NCBI RefSeq assembly: GCF_014648495.1 | Contig: NZ_BMRF01000002.1 | Span: 620,001-684,000 of the forward strand | Reading direction: 5' to 3' | DNA length: 64,000 bases | Source: Actinomadura cremea | GTDB taxonomy: Bacteria > Actinomycetota > Actinomycetes > Streptosporangiales > Streptosporangiaceae | Shown here: positions 42,363 to 49,799 of the stretch, in pieces | How positions within the stretch are numbered: the stretch's first letter is position 1 | Layout: every line of letters starts with the position of its first letter | The notes under the pieces: model-generated | What the model was told of the DNA's origin: nothing | Database searches by the model: none | What the model saw: only the letters and a program-made list of their open reading frames with translations | Program-made: the position numbers and the translations under genes

Positions 42363-43724
42363 TCAGCCCGCCTCGGTCACGGGGTCGTGCAGCCGCTCCG
42401 GCAGGGCGTGCAGGTACGCCGCCATGCGCTCGACCGGGTAGTTCTCCACGTCCGGGGGCGCCACCACCACGCGCAGCTGCGAGGCGACGGGACCGTTCCG
42501 GGACGCGTCGAGGAACGAGTCGACGAGCGCGGCGAACAGCTCGTCGAAGGGACGGTCGACGCGCGACAGCCCGGTGCCGGGCAGCGCCAGCGCGACGGGT
42601 CGGCGCTGCCCGTGCGTCTCGACCGCCGCCCACAGCCGCCGCAGCGCCGTCCGCAGCTCCGGCAGGCTCGACCGGGCGACCAGGTCGTTGCCCATCCGCG
42701 AGTAGGCGACCGCGAACACCAGCCGCCCGCCGCGCCGCAGCGGCACGACCGTCCCGAGCGGGTGGCGGGCCAGCTTGCCGTGCCGCTTCGCGGAGCGCTT
42801 CTCGACGGTGACGGGCTCGCTGTCCTGCAGCGCGCCGCGCAGGTCGCGGTCGAGGCGGGTCCGGTCGCCGTCGTAGAGCCGGTGGAGGAGCTGCCCCTGC
42901 ACGCTCCCCGCGTTGATGACGAGGTCGCCGTCGGTGGCGGTGTCGAAGGTGTCGGTGAACCCGGCGACGAGGTGGGCGTCGTCCTCGGCGAACAGGTCGC
43001 CGGACGTGACGACCACCGACGTCGGCGGCGCGGTGAAGTCCCGGCGCAGCAGCCCGGCGGTGCGGGCCCGCAGCCGCCCGCGCAGCGCCGCGACGGTCGC
43101 GGCGAGGTCGGCGTCGTCCGGACGTTCGGCGGCGAGCGGCCCGGCGACGTCGAGGGCCGCGCGCGGACGGCCGAGGTCGGCGTAGACGTCGACGAGGTCG
43201 CGGCGCGCCGACCCGTGCCACAGGTGCAGCCGGCGGATCGGCTCCCGCGCGAAGGCGCGGTCCTCGGCGTCGAACAGCGGGCGTCCGCCCCACAGCGACA
43301 GTGCGCGGGCGAGCAGCTCGGCGGCGGTCGCCGCGTCGGTGTGCTGCGCGCGCCGCACCAGGTCGTGGAACTCGAGCACGTCGACCTGCGCGGGCGTCAG
43401 GTGCAGCCGGTACGCCGAGACGCGGCCGCGTTCGGTGCGCAGCACCGTGGACTTCTCGCCGGGGCGGCCGGGGTCGAGGAGCCGCCGCAGCTCCAGGATG
43501 CGCTTCTGCACGCTGACCCGGTCCTCGCGGCGGACGGTCCGCGCCGCCGGGTCCCACACGTCGCGGTACAGCTCGTCCACGGTGACGGCCTCGTCGCCCG
43601 CGACGGCCAGCCGGATCAGGACGGCGGCGGTGAGCGGCGCGGGCCGCACCCGGCGCCCGCCCGTCTCGACGACGGTCCGGCCGAGCAGCGTCAGCCGGAT
43701 GCCGTCCGGCTCAGGTTCGCTCAT
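42363..43724 (-). CDS. SARP-type (wHTH-BTAD) regulator fused to a ThsA-like macro domain
   Basis: A 453-residue two-part protein. Residues 8-107 are an OmpR-type winged helix (RLTLLGRTVVETGG, EDRVSVQKRILELRRLLDP), residues 112-222 a BTAD TPR domain, together a SARP transcription activator. Residues 235-435 are a macro-type domain (SVVVTSGDLFAEDDAHLVAG, TDGDLVINAGSVQGQLL, GRLVFAVAYSRMGNDLVARS, PVALALPGTGLSRVDRP) like the ThsA macro/DUF6430 family of Thoeris defence. It heads the operon with the TIR protein gene. Inferred: TIR-made ADP-ribose-type ligand binds the macro domain and switches SARP-driven transcription from the 11-bp repeat promoters at 40222-40295 and 47537-47569. The ATG at 43724 has a weak ribosome site; upstream GTG starts are possible. 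Confidence 0.83.
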   Translation of the reverse strand: MSEPEPDGIRLTLLGRTVVETGGRRVRPAPLTAAVLIRLAVAGDEAVTVDELYRDVWDPAARTVRREDRVSVQKRILELRRLLDPGRPGEKSTVLRTERGRVSAYRLHLTPAQVDVLEFHDLVRRAQHTDAATAAELLARALSLWGGRPLFDAEDRAFAREPIRRLHLWHGSARRDLVDVYADLGRPRAALDVAGPLAAERPDDADLAATVAALRGRLRARTAGLLRRDFTAPPTSVVVTSGDLFAEDDAHLVAGFTDTFDTATDGDLVINAGSVQGQLLHRLYDGDRTRLDRDLRGALQDSEPVTVEKRSAKRHGKLARHPLGTVVPLRRGGRLVFAVAYSRMGNDLVARSSLPELRTALRRLWAAVETHGQRRPVALALPGTGLSRVDRPFDELFAALVDSFLDASRNGPVASQLRVVVAPPDVENYPVERMAAYLHALPERLHDPVTEAG

Positions 43725-43800
43725 GCCGACCGTCCCGCCCCCTGCCCGCACGTAGGCCGACAAGCCTAACGAAAGCGCATGATCGAAGACAGCGCTCGCG

Positions 43801-45306
43801 TCAGGCGCCGTCGCGGCGCCACCGGGCGAGCGCGTCGAGCGCGAAGCAGACGTGCGGACGGGCGAGCCGGTCCGCACCGCGCGCGAGCAGGGCGGCGGGC
43901 AGCGCGGGGTCGAGCAGCCGGTCCAGCCCGCGACCGGCGCGCCGCGCGGCCCCGTCCGGAACCGGCCCGTCCCGGAACGCCGACCGGTCGACGTAGAAGG
44001 GCGCGGCGGGCGGTCGCGGTCCGCGCGTCCAGTACCGGACGGGGGGACGCCGCGCCGTGCGCGCCCCGTACCCCTCCTCGGGATGGTCGAGCAGCCGGGG
44101 GCACAGCCGTCCGATCGCGTACCGGTGCCACCGGTCGCCGAGCCGCCACCGGTACGGCAGCGCGGCGACCGCGTCGGCCCAGCCGGGGTCGAGCAGCGGC
44201 ACCCGCCAGTCGGCGCGGGCGCCGATCGCGGCGAGGTTCGCGCCGATCTTGTGGTGGCCGTACTGGGCGCGGAAGAACTCGCCCGCCGCCGCGCCCAGGG
44301 TCCCCCGGCCGGGCAGCGCGGCGGCGAGCCGCGCGCGGGCCGCGTCCGGGGCGAGGGCCGCGCTCAGCCCCGGGGCGAGCCGGGCGTGCTCGGCGGGACG
44401 GAACGGGTCGGGGAAGCGGCGCGCGAGCAGCGGAACCGCGTCGCGCGCGGGTCGCCGCGCCGCCCGCAGCGCCGTCCGTCCCCGCGCGGGCAGGTAATAG
44501 GGGCGGGCGTACTCGCCGTGGTAGCCGAGCAGGACGGGCACGTCCGGCGGGTCGTCGGCCAGGTGCGCCATGCCCGCCCAGTTCGTGACGGGCAGCAGCC
44601 CGCTCGTGGGCCGCGCGATCCGGTCCGCGCCCGCGTCGAGCGCCGCCGCCGGCACCGCGCGGACCGCGTGCGGCAGCCCGAACGCGCGGGCGATCCCGGT
44701 CGCGACCTCCCGGTCGAACGACCCGGGCACCCCGGAGATCAGCAGGCGCGGCCGGTGCCCGCCCGCCAGCAGCGCGGCGAGCAGCAGCCGCGCGTCCAGG
44801 CCGCCCGACATCGACAGCGCGCACCCGTCCCCGGCCGCCCGCGACACCGCGCCGCACAGCGCGTCCACGGCCGTGTCCGGCGAGGGTTCCGGCGCGGGCG
44901 GCGGCGCCGCGACGGCCACGCGGTGCCCCTCCCGCGTCAGCGTGACGACCGCGCCCGGCGGAACCGTTCGCAGCCCCGCGTCCAGGGAGGCGTCGCCCAG
45001 GAGGTGACCGAACAGCAGGTAGTCGGCGACCGCCTCGACGTTCCAGCGCAGGCCCCGCCCGGCCGCCCGCAGGGCGTCGTCGACGCACGGGCCGTGCGCG
45101 AGGGTGCCGCCCGTGTCGTACACGTGGACGACGGCGCCGGACCGTCCGGAGACCAGCGTCACCCGGTCGTCCTCCTCCACCGCGACCACGAACTGCCCCG
45201 CCGCGCCGGTCAGCGACTCCGCGTGCCCCGCGCGGACGAGCGCGGCGATCCGCTCCGCGGGGACCGCGCACCACCCGTGCACCGTCACCTGCGCCGTCCT
45301 GGTCAC
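43801..45306 (-). CDS. asparagine-synthase-related protein of the RiPP cluster
   Basis: A 501-residue protein with the class-B asparagine-synthetase layout: a glutaminase-like N-domain (residues 1-170, with FVVAVEEDDRVTLVSGRSGA) and an adenylating domain. The N-terminal Cys needed for glutamine hydrolysis is absent (it begins TRTAQVTVHGW), and the pyrophosphate loop reads SMSGGLDARLLLAALL where SGGxDS is standard. FFRAQYGHHKIGANLAAIGA and EEGYGAR fit the synthetase C-domain. It overlaps the radical-SAM gene by GTGA. In RiPP clusters such proteins activate a carboxylate for macrocyclisation or amide formation; here the target is presumably the precursor peptide at 47282-47476. Confidence 0.84.
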   Translation of the reverse strand: MTRTAQVTVHGWCAVPAERIAALVRAGHAESLTGAAGQFVVAVEEDDRVTLVSGRSGAVVHVYDTGGTLAHGPCVDDALRAAGRGLRWNVEAVADYLLFGHLLGDASLDAGLRTVPPGAVVTLTREGHRVAVAAPPPAPEPSPDTAVDALCGAVSRAAGDGCALSMSGGLDARLLLAALLAGGHRPRLLISGVPGSFDREVATGIARAFGLPHAVRAVPAAALDAGADRIARPTSGLLPVTNWAGMAHLADDPPDVPVLLGYHGEYARPYYLPARGRTALRAARRPARDAVPLLARRFPDPFRPAEHARLAPGLSAALAPDAARARLAAALPGRGTLGAAAGEFFRAQYGHHKIGANLAAIGARADWRVPLLDPGWADAVAALPYRWRLGDRWHRYAIGRLCPRLLDHPEEGYGARTARRPPVRYWTRGPRPPAAPFYVDRSAFRDGPVPDGAARRAGRGLDRLLDPALPAALLARGADRLARPHVCFALDALARWRRDGA

Positions 45307-46397
45307 GCGGGCTCGAGTCCGTCCAGCACCACATCGGCGACCGCCTTGACGGCGAGCGCGCAGAACGCGGTGTCCGTGCAGGTGAACGAGCCGTTCTCGG
45401 CCCACTTGTTCGCGGGCGCGCCGCCCCCGCACAGCGCGAAGTACTCGCAGCCGCGCGCGCAGTTGCGGCGCCCCCGCTCCACCTCGGCCGCCAGCCGCGC
45501 GAAGCCCGGCCGGACGCGGTCCAGCGCGAAGCCGTCCTCCAGCACGTTGCCGAGCAGAAAGTCGCCGTGCTCGCGGCTCGTCCAGCCCAGCAGCTCCGGG
45601 GAGAACGACGCGACGTCGCCGCCCGCGCCGACCGTCAGGATCGCGTACGGCTCGCACTGCGTGTTCCCGACCGGCAGCTCGTTCAGCAGCACGTGCTCCC
45701 GCATGGTCGCCAGCTCCCGCACCCGCACGCCCGTCCCGTCCGACCAGGCCGCCACCGCCCGCAGGAAGTCGCGGTACCCGGCCCGGAACCCGGCCGAACC
45801 GTGCAGCGTGGACACGTTCCCGCCCTCGGTCTCCTCGGGGTTCAGCCCGACCGACCGGGGCCGCACCCCCGCCATGAACTCCAGGTACTCCTCCCGATGG
45901 GCGAGCGTGACGGGCGTGATCACCGAGATGACGTCGAACGGGATCCCGGCCCCGGCGAGCCGCGCGACGCCCTTCATCGCCCGCGCGTGCGTGCCCCCGC
46001 CCGCCCGCGTGCGCCGGTACGCGTCGTGGACGATCGCGGGCCCGTCCAGGCTCACCCCGACCCGGACGCCCTCGCGTGCGAGGAACCGGCACCACGCGTC
46101 GTCGACCAGCAGCGCGTTCGTCTGCAACGAGAACCGCAGCTCGGTGTCGAGTGTCGACCTCAGGATCTCCGCGGCCTCCGCGTAGAGGGCGCGCGGCGCG
46201 GTGAGCGGCTCGCCCGCGTGCCAGCGCACCTCCAGCTCGTCGCCGAGCCGCCCCGACGCCGCCAGCGCGCGTGCCGTCGCCGCCACGACCTCCGGCGTCA
46301 TCAGCGTCCGCGTCGACCGGTCCGGCAGGTAGCAGTACGCGCAGTCGATGTTGCAGAACCCGGTGGCCTGGAGGACGAGCTGCCGGACCGTGCTCAT
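45303..46397 (-). CDS. radical SAM/SPASM peptide maturase (cyclophane-forming type)
   Basis: A 364-residue radical SAM enzyme. The cluster motif is GFCNIDCAYCY (Cys15, Cys19, Cys22); LQTNALLVDD and GVSLDGPAIVHDAYRR are core segments. The C-terminal SPASM-like region has NCARGCEYFALCGGGAPANK and SFTCTDTAFC. The overall pattern is that of FxsB/GrrM/YhhB-like maturases, which crosslink an aromatic side chain to a residue two positions on. The precursor's WNSWSD end offers W-x-S and W-x-D targets. Its ATG overlaps the oxygenase stop (ATGA, 46394-46397). The YhhB-like subgroup is inferred from the neighbours. Confidence 0.88.
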   Translation of the reverse strand: MSTVRQLVLQATGFCNIDCAYCYLPDRSTRTLMTPEVVAATARALAASGRLGDELEVRWHAGEPLTAPRALYAEAAEILRSTLDTELRFSLQTNALLVDDAWCRFLAREGVRVGVSLDGPAIVHDAYRRTRAGGGTHARAMKGVARLAGAGIPFDVISVITPVTLAHREEYLEFMAGVRPRSVGLNPEETEGGNVSTLHGSAGFRAGYRDFLRAVAAWSDGTGVRVRELATMREHVLLNELPVGNTQCEPYAILTVGAGGDVASFSPELLGWTSREHGDFLLGNVLEDGFALDRVRPGFARLAAEVERGRRNCARGCEYFALCGGGAPANKWAENGSFTCTDTAFCALAVKAVADVVLDGLEPA

Positions 46398-47215
46398 CGG
46401 ACGGCCCCCGAGAGATCATTCGACATCAGCAGCGACACGTCCGGCATGCCGCGCTCGTTCGTCGCGCCGTCGTGCAGGACGTCCTGGGTGTTGAGCAGGT
46501 ACGCCTGCCCGGGACGCAGCATCACGCGCAGCACCGGGTAGTCGGGATAGGCGTCGAAGAAGGCGTCCTTCAGCGCGCGCGCCGTCTGCGGGACCTCGCG
46601 TCCGGACTTCTCGACCATCGCCATGAGGTCGGTCACCCGCAGGTTCACGAACTGGAGATACCGCTCGGCGAAGCCGATGTTGACGGACGCCAGCAGGAAC
46701 GACCGGTCCCGTTCGTCCAGCGGGAGGTCCTGCTGGTTGTCGATGTGCAGGCCCATGTAGACCCCCTCGTCGTAGTTGAACGCGGTCGACGGCCGTCCGG
46801 GCGCGTGCACGACCGCGTCGGCCGTCCGCACCCGCCGGCAGGCGAACCCGGTGCGGCGCGTCAGCGCGTCGAGGACGCGGTCGCGCGCCGTCCGGACGGC
46901 CGCCGCGAGCGCGTCCCGTCCGTCCCCGGCCAGCAGCGGCAGCACCTCCTCCCGGCACGCGGCCAGCGTCGCGGCGCCGACGTCGAACACCGTGAGCAGC
47001 TCGTGCGGCGCCGGGCGCGCGGACCCCGGCGGGGGCCGGAGCGTCGCGGTCTCGTCCGGACGCAGGGGGCGCCGGCCGGTCCGCGCCGTCCGCGCGGAAC
47101 CCGCGGCGGGCGCGCCGGGGGCGTCCGGCAGGCGGCGGACTCCAGGGCCGATCGCGAGATCGGCGGGGACGAACAGATCGGATTCGACGTTCAGGGTGAG
47201 GCCGGGAAGAAGCAT
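46394..47215 (-). CDS. 2OG-Fe(II) oxygenase-like enzyme of the cyclophane RiPP cluster
   Basis: A 273-residue protein. The iron triad fits HxD...H: MGLHIDNQQ (His157, Asp159) and DVLHDG (His248); NERYL-type and PGQAYLLNTQ segments lie where the double-stranded beta-helix is expected. The first 75 residues are Pro/Ala/Arg-rich and poorly conserved. Genes of this kind (YhhC-like) accompany cyclophane RiPP maturases and probably hydroxylate the crosslinked peptide. It starts 67 bases after the precursor stop, with a 12-bp hairpin between them, and overlaps the maturase gene by ATGA. Confidence 0.8.
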   Translation of the reverse strand: MLLPGLTLNVESDLFVPADLAIGPGVRRLPDAPGAPAAGSARTARTGRRPLRPDETATLRPPPGSARPAPHELLTVFDVGAATLAACREEVLPLLAGDGRDALAAAVRTARDRVLDALTRRTGFACRRVRTADAVVHAPGRPSTAFNYDEGVYMGLHIDNQQDLPLDERDRSFLLASVNIGFAERYLQFVNLRVTDLMAMVEKSGREVPQTARALKDAFFDAYPDYPVLRVMLRPGQAYLLNTQDVLHDGATNERGMPDVSLLMSNDLSGAVR

Positions 47216-47242
47216 GGACGACCACCGCTCTCGATCGGTGCG

Positions 47243-47275
47243 GGGACGCCGCGGCCGCGCGGACCGCGGCGTCCC
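47243..47275 (-). terminator. 12-bp perfect hairpin between precursor and maturation genes (attenuator)
   Basis: GGGACGCCGCGG (47243-47254) pairs perfectly with CCGCGGCGTCCC (47264-47275) around a nine-base loop, starting six bases past the precursor stop codon. No T-run follows, so partial readthrough into the enzyme genes is likely. This yields more precursor mRNA than enzyme mRNA, as in many RiPP operons. Confidence 0.72.
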
Positions 47276-47281
47276 GGCGGG

Positions 47282-47476
47282 TCAGTCGCTCCAGCTGTTC
47301 CACGGGCTGCTGCAGGAGCCGCGCCCGGTCGCGGGGGCGGCCGCCCGGACGCGCCGGACGCGGTCCGCCACCGGCCGGGCCTCGCCCGTCTCGCCGGACA
47401 CCGTCAGCGGGGGCGCGCCCGCCGCCGAGACGGCGAGCAGCCGCGCCGCCAGGTCGTTCTGCCGCTGGTCGTTCAT
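47282..47476 (-). CDS. cyclophane-RiPP precursor peptide
   Basis: A 64-residue peptide, MNDQRQNDLAARLLAV at the start, ending CSSPWNSWSD. The leader (1-53) is hydrophilic with an Arg/Ala-rich region. The core holds two tryptophans (Trp59, Trp62), each starting a three-residue W-N-S or W-S-D motif, the substrate type of three-residue-cyclophane radical SAM enzymes. A lone Cys lies at residue 55. GGGAGGA sits six bases before the ATG. Upstream are two 11-bp-spaced repeats; downstream are a hairpin and three maturation genes. It resembles YhhA-type precursors. Confidence 0.8.
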   Translation of the reverse strand: MNDQRQNDLAARLLAVSAAGAPPLTVSGETGEARPVADRVRRVRAAAPATGRGSCSSPWNSWSD

Positions 47477-47536
47477 CGGGTCCTCCCGGATGCCGTGATC
47501 GTGACGACACCCAGGAGACCGGCCGGCGGGCTTACG

Positions 47537-47569
47537 CCGAAAGGACGAAACCGCTTCCGGACCGCTTCC
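47537..47569 (-). promoter_or_regulatory. 11-bp-spaced direct repeats upstream of the RiPP precursor, predicted SARP site
   Basis: CGCTTCC at 47552-47558 and 47563-47569 are exact copies 11 bases apart, within ACCGCTTCCGG units. The adjoining CCGAAAGGACGA (47537-47548) resembles the flank of the array at 40222-40295. It lies 76-93 bases upstream of the precursor ATG, where a SARP activator site would be expected. Confidence 0.7.
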
Positions 47570-47620
47570 GGTGGTCGCCCAAGGCGAAGCGGCGGGCCGG
47601 CCTCGTCGTCCGCCGCCGCG

Positions 47621-48802
47621 TCAGCGGCGCCGCGTCACCCGGGACGGCAGCGACGCGAACCCCCGGTCGTTGGACGAGCGGACGCGCTTCGCGTTCCCCT
47701 CGTCGATCTCGAAGTCCGCCACGAGCCCGGTGATCTCCTCGAGGGCGATCCGGGCCTCCAGCCGTCCGAGGTTCGCCCCCAGGCAGTGGTGGCGGCCGTT
47801 GCCGAACGCCAGCGACGCGCCCGTGTCGCGGTCGAGGTCGAACCGGTCCGGGTCGTCGAACACCCGCTCGTCCCGGTTCGCGCTGCCCGCGAGCAGCAGG
47901 ATCCGCGCGTCCGCCGGGATCGTCGTGCCGTGCAGCTCGACGTCCTCGGTCGTCGTCCGCGCGATCGTCTGCGCCGGCGGGTCCCAGCGCAGCGTCTCCT
48001 CGATCCAGTCGGTGATCCGCCCGCCGAACGCCGCGGCCCGCGCCTCCGGGTGCCGCCACGCCGCGTTCCACGCGTTGCCGAGCAGCAGCATCGTCGTCTC
48101 GATGCCCGCCCCCACCAGCAGGATCAGCACCCCGACGATCTCCTCGGGGGTCAGCCGGTCGTTCCCGTCGGCCGCGTCGAGCAGCCCCGACAGCAGGTCG
48201 TCCTCCCGCTGCCGCCCCCGCGCGATCGTCAGCTCGGTGTAGTACCCGACCAGCGCGCCGATCGCCTGCAGCGCCTCCGGCGGCAGGTCGTCGCCCTCCT
48301 CGTCCCGGTACATGATCGCCATGCCGAGGTCCCGGACCATCCCGCGGTCGGCCTCCGGCACCCCGACCAGCTCGGAGATCACGTCCGTGGGGAACCGCGC
48401 CGCGAAGTCGGTCATCATGTCGAACGCGCCGCCCTCGACGTGCGGCCGCATGCACTCCCGGGCGATCTCCCGGATGCGCGGCTCCAGCTCCTGGACGCGC
48501 CGGGCCGTGAACGCCCGCGACACCAGCCCGCGCATCCGGGTGTGGCGCGGCGGGTCCATCGCGACGAACGAGAAGAACTTCTCCGCCTCCGGCCCCCAGA
48601 AAGCGGGTTCCAGTCGAAGGCCGTTAACACTCGAGAAACGATTCGCGTCCTTCAGCGCCGCAATGACGTCCGCATGCCGGGACACGGCCCAGAAATCGTC
48701 CTTGTCATTCCGGTATACCGGCGACTCTTCGCGCAACCGCGCGTACACCGGGTAAGGATCGTCCTGGATCGCGAAGTCGAACGGACTGTAGAAGGTGTCC
48801 AC
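47621..48802 (-). CDS. cytochrome P450
   Basis: A 393-residue bacterial P450. LLVGAGIETTMLLLGN is the I-helix, IEETLRWDPPAQTIART has the ExxR motif, FDDPDRFDLDRD the Arg of the ERR triad, and LAFGNGRHHCLGANLGR the heme Cys loop. It starts with GTG after a GGGAG site eight bases upstream; the longer frame beyond has no homology. Length fits soluble actinobacterial P450s. The gene diverges from the methyltransferase gene across 141 bases. It lies just before the RiPP promoter in the same orientation, so a tailoring role is possible but not indicated by operon structure. Confidence 0.94.
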   Translation of the reverse strand: MDTFYSPFDFAIQDDPYPVYARLREESPVYRNDKDDFWAVSRHADVIAALKDANRFSSVNGLRLEPAFWGPEAEKFFSFVAMDPPRHTRMRGLVSRAFTARRVQELEPRIREIARECMRPHVEGGAFDMMTDFAARFPTDVISELVGVPEADRGMVRDLGMAIMYRDEEGDDLPPEALQAIGALVGYYTELTIARGRQREDDLLSGLLDAADGNDRLTPEEIVGVLILLVGAGIETTMLLLGNAWNAAWRHPEARAAAFGGRITDWIEETLRWDPPAQTIARTTTEDVELHGTTIPADARILLLAGSANRDERVFDDPDRFDLDRDTGASLAFGNGRHHCLGANLGRLEARIALEEITGLVADFEIDEGNAKRVRSSNDRGFASLPSRVTRRR

Positions 48803-48943
48803 GGCGATGTCTCCCGGCTCGTCGGCGCCCTGAGGGAACGATCTTGCCTGGTCGAGGGCACGCCTGCCACCATTTCGCGGCAACTCCGTCCCGGTCGTGC
48901 GGTCGTGCACAATAAAGTGGTCCAGAACATGCGGGAGGCGCCC

Positions 48944-49753
48944 ATGGAACCGGTTCCGCCGGGGATCGATCCGACGAAGGCTCACCCTTCGCGCCGGTAC
49001 AACTACTGGCTGGGCGGCAAGGACAATTTCGCGGTCGACCGGGAATCGGCCGACACGGTCGCCTCCGGATTCCCCACCGTCGCCCTCGCGGCCCGCGAGA
49101 ACCGGAAGTTCATGGCCCGCGCCGTCCGGTACCTCGCCCGCGACGCCGGCATCTCGCAGTTCCTCGACATCGGCACCGGCCTGCCCTCGGCGGGCAACGT
49201 CCACGAGGTCGCCCAGTCCATCGACCCCGCGGCCCGCATCGTCTACGTCGACCACGACCCCGTCGTCCTCGTCCACGCCCGTGCCCTGCTCACCAGTTCC
49301 CCCGAGGGCCGCACCGCCTACATCGACGCCGACCTGCGCGACCCCGAGAAGATCCTCGCCGCGCCCGAACTCGCCGCGACCCTCGACCCGTCCCGCCCGG
49401 TCGCGCTGATGCTCGTCGCGATCATGCACTTCATCGCCGACGACGAGGACCCGTACGGCATCGTCGCCCGCCTCCTCGAGGCGCTCCCGTCCGGCAGCCA
49501 CGTCGTCATCACGCACGCCACCGGCGACCACCTCACCCCCGGGCAGTACGCCGACGCCATGGAGACGAACCACCGCAGCGGCGTCCCGTTCCACCTCCGC
49601 ACCCGCGCCGAGTTCGCCCGCTTCTTCGACGGCCTCGACCTCGTCGACCCCGGCGTCACGAACGTCGTCGACTGGCGCCCCGACCTCCCGCCGCACCACC
49701 GTCCCAGCGTGGAGGACGTCTCGATGTACTGCGGCGTCGCCCGCACCGCCTGA
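48944..49753 (+). CDS. SAM-dependent methyltransferase, DUF574 (Methyltransf_19) family
   Basis: A 269-residue protein of an actinomycete-specific methyltransferase family. AHPSRRYNYWLGGKDNFAVD is the family signature, FLDIGTGLPSAGNVHEVAQ the SAM-binding loop, and YVDHDPVVLVHARALL the acidic second motif. The ATG at 48944 has GGGAGG seven bases upstream; an ATG at 48929 would add five residues. Biological substrates are generally unknown. It stands alone between the divergent P450 gene and an acyltransferase gene. Confidence 0.93.
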   Translation: MEPVPPGIDPTKAHPSRRYNYWLGGKDNFAVDRESADTVASGFPTVALAARENRKFMARAVRYLARDAGISQFLDIGTGLPSAGNVHEVAQSIDPAARIVYVDHDPVVLVHARALLTSSPEGRTAYIDADLRDPEKILAAPELAATLDPSRPVALMLVAIMHFIADDEDPYGIVARLLEALPSGSHVVITHATGDHLTPGQYADAMETNHRSGVPFHLRTRAEFARFFDGLDLVDPGVTNVVDWRPDLPPHHRPSVEDVSMYCGVARTA

Positions 49754-49799
49754 TTCGTTCCCCCGTACTCCGGGCATGGTCCCTCGTGCGGGGTGAACG

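Noticed and set aside
40302-43724. Canonical Thoeris system
   Set aside because: No SIR2/SLOG or membrane ThsA is present; the macro domain is fused to a SARP regulator and the TIR to a CATRA domain, so it is only Thoeris-like in logic.
35636-47569. Whole region as a transposon or prophage-borne island
   Set aside because: No integrase, transposase, terminal repeats or tRNA attachment site is visible within or next to it.
47621-48802. P450 as part of the RiPP operon
   Set aside because: It lies upstream of the predicted RiPP promoter with its own start region, so operon membership is not supported.
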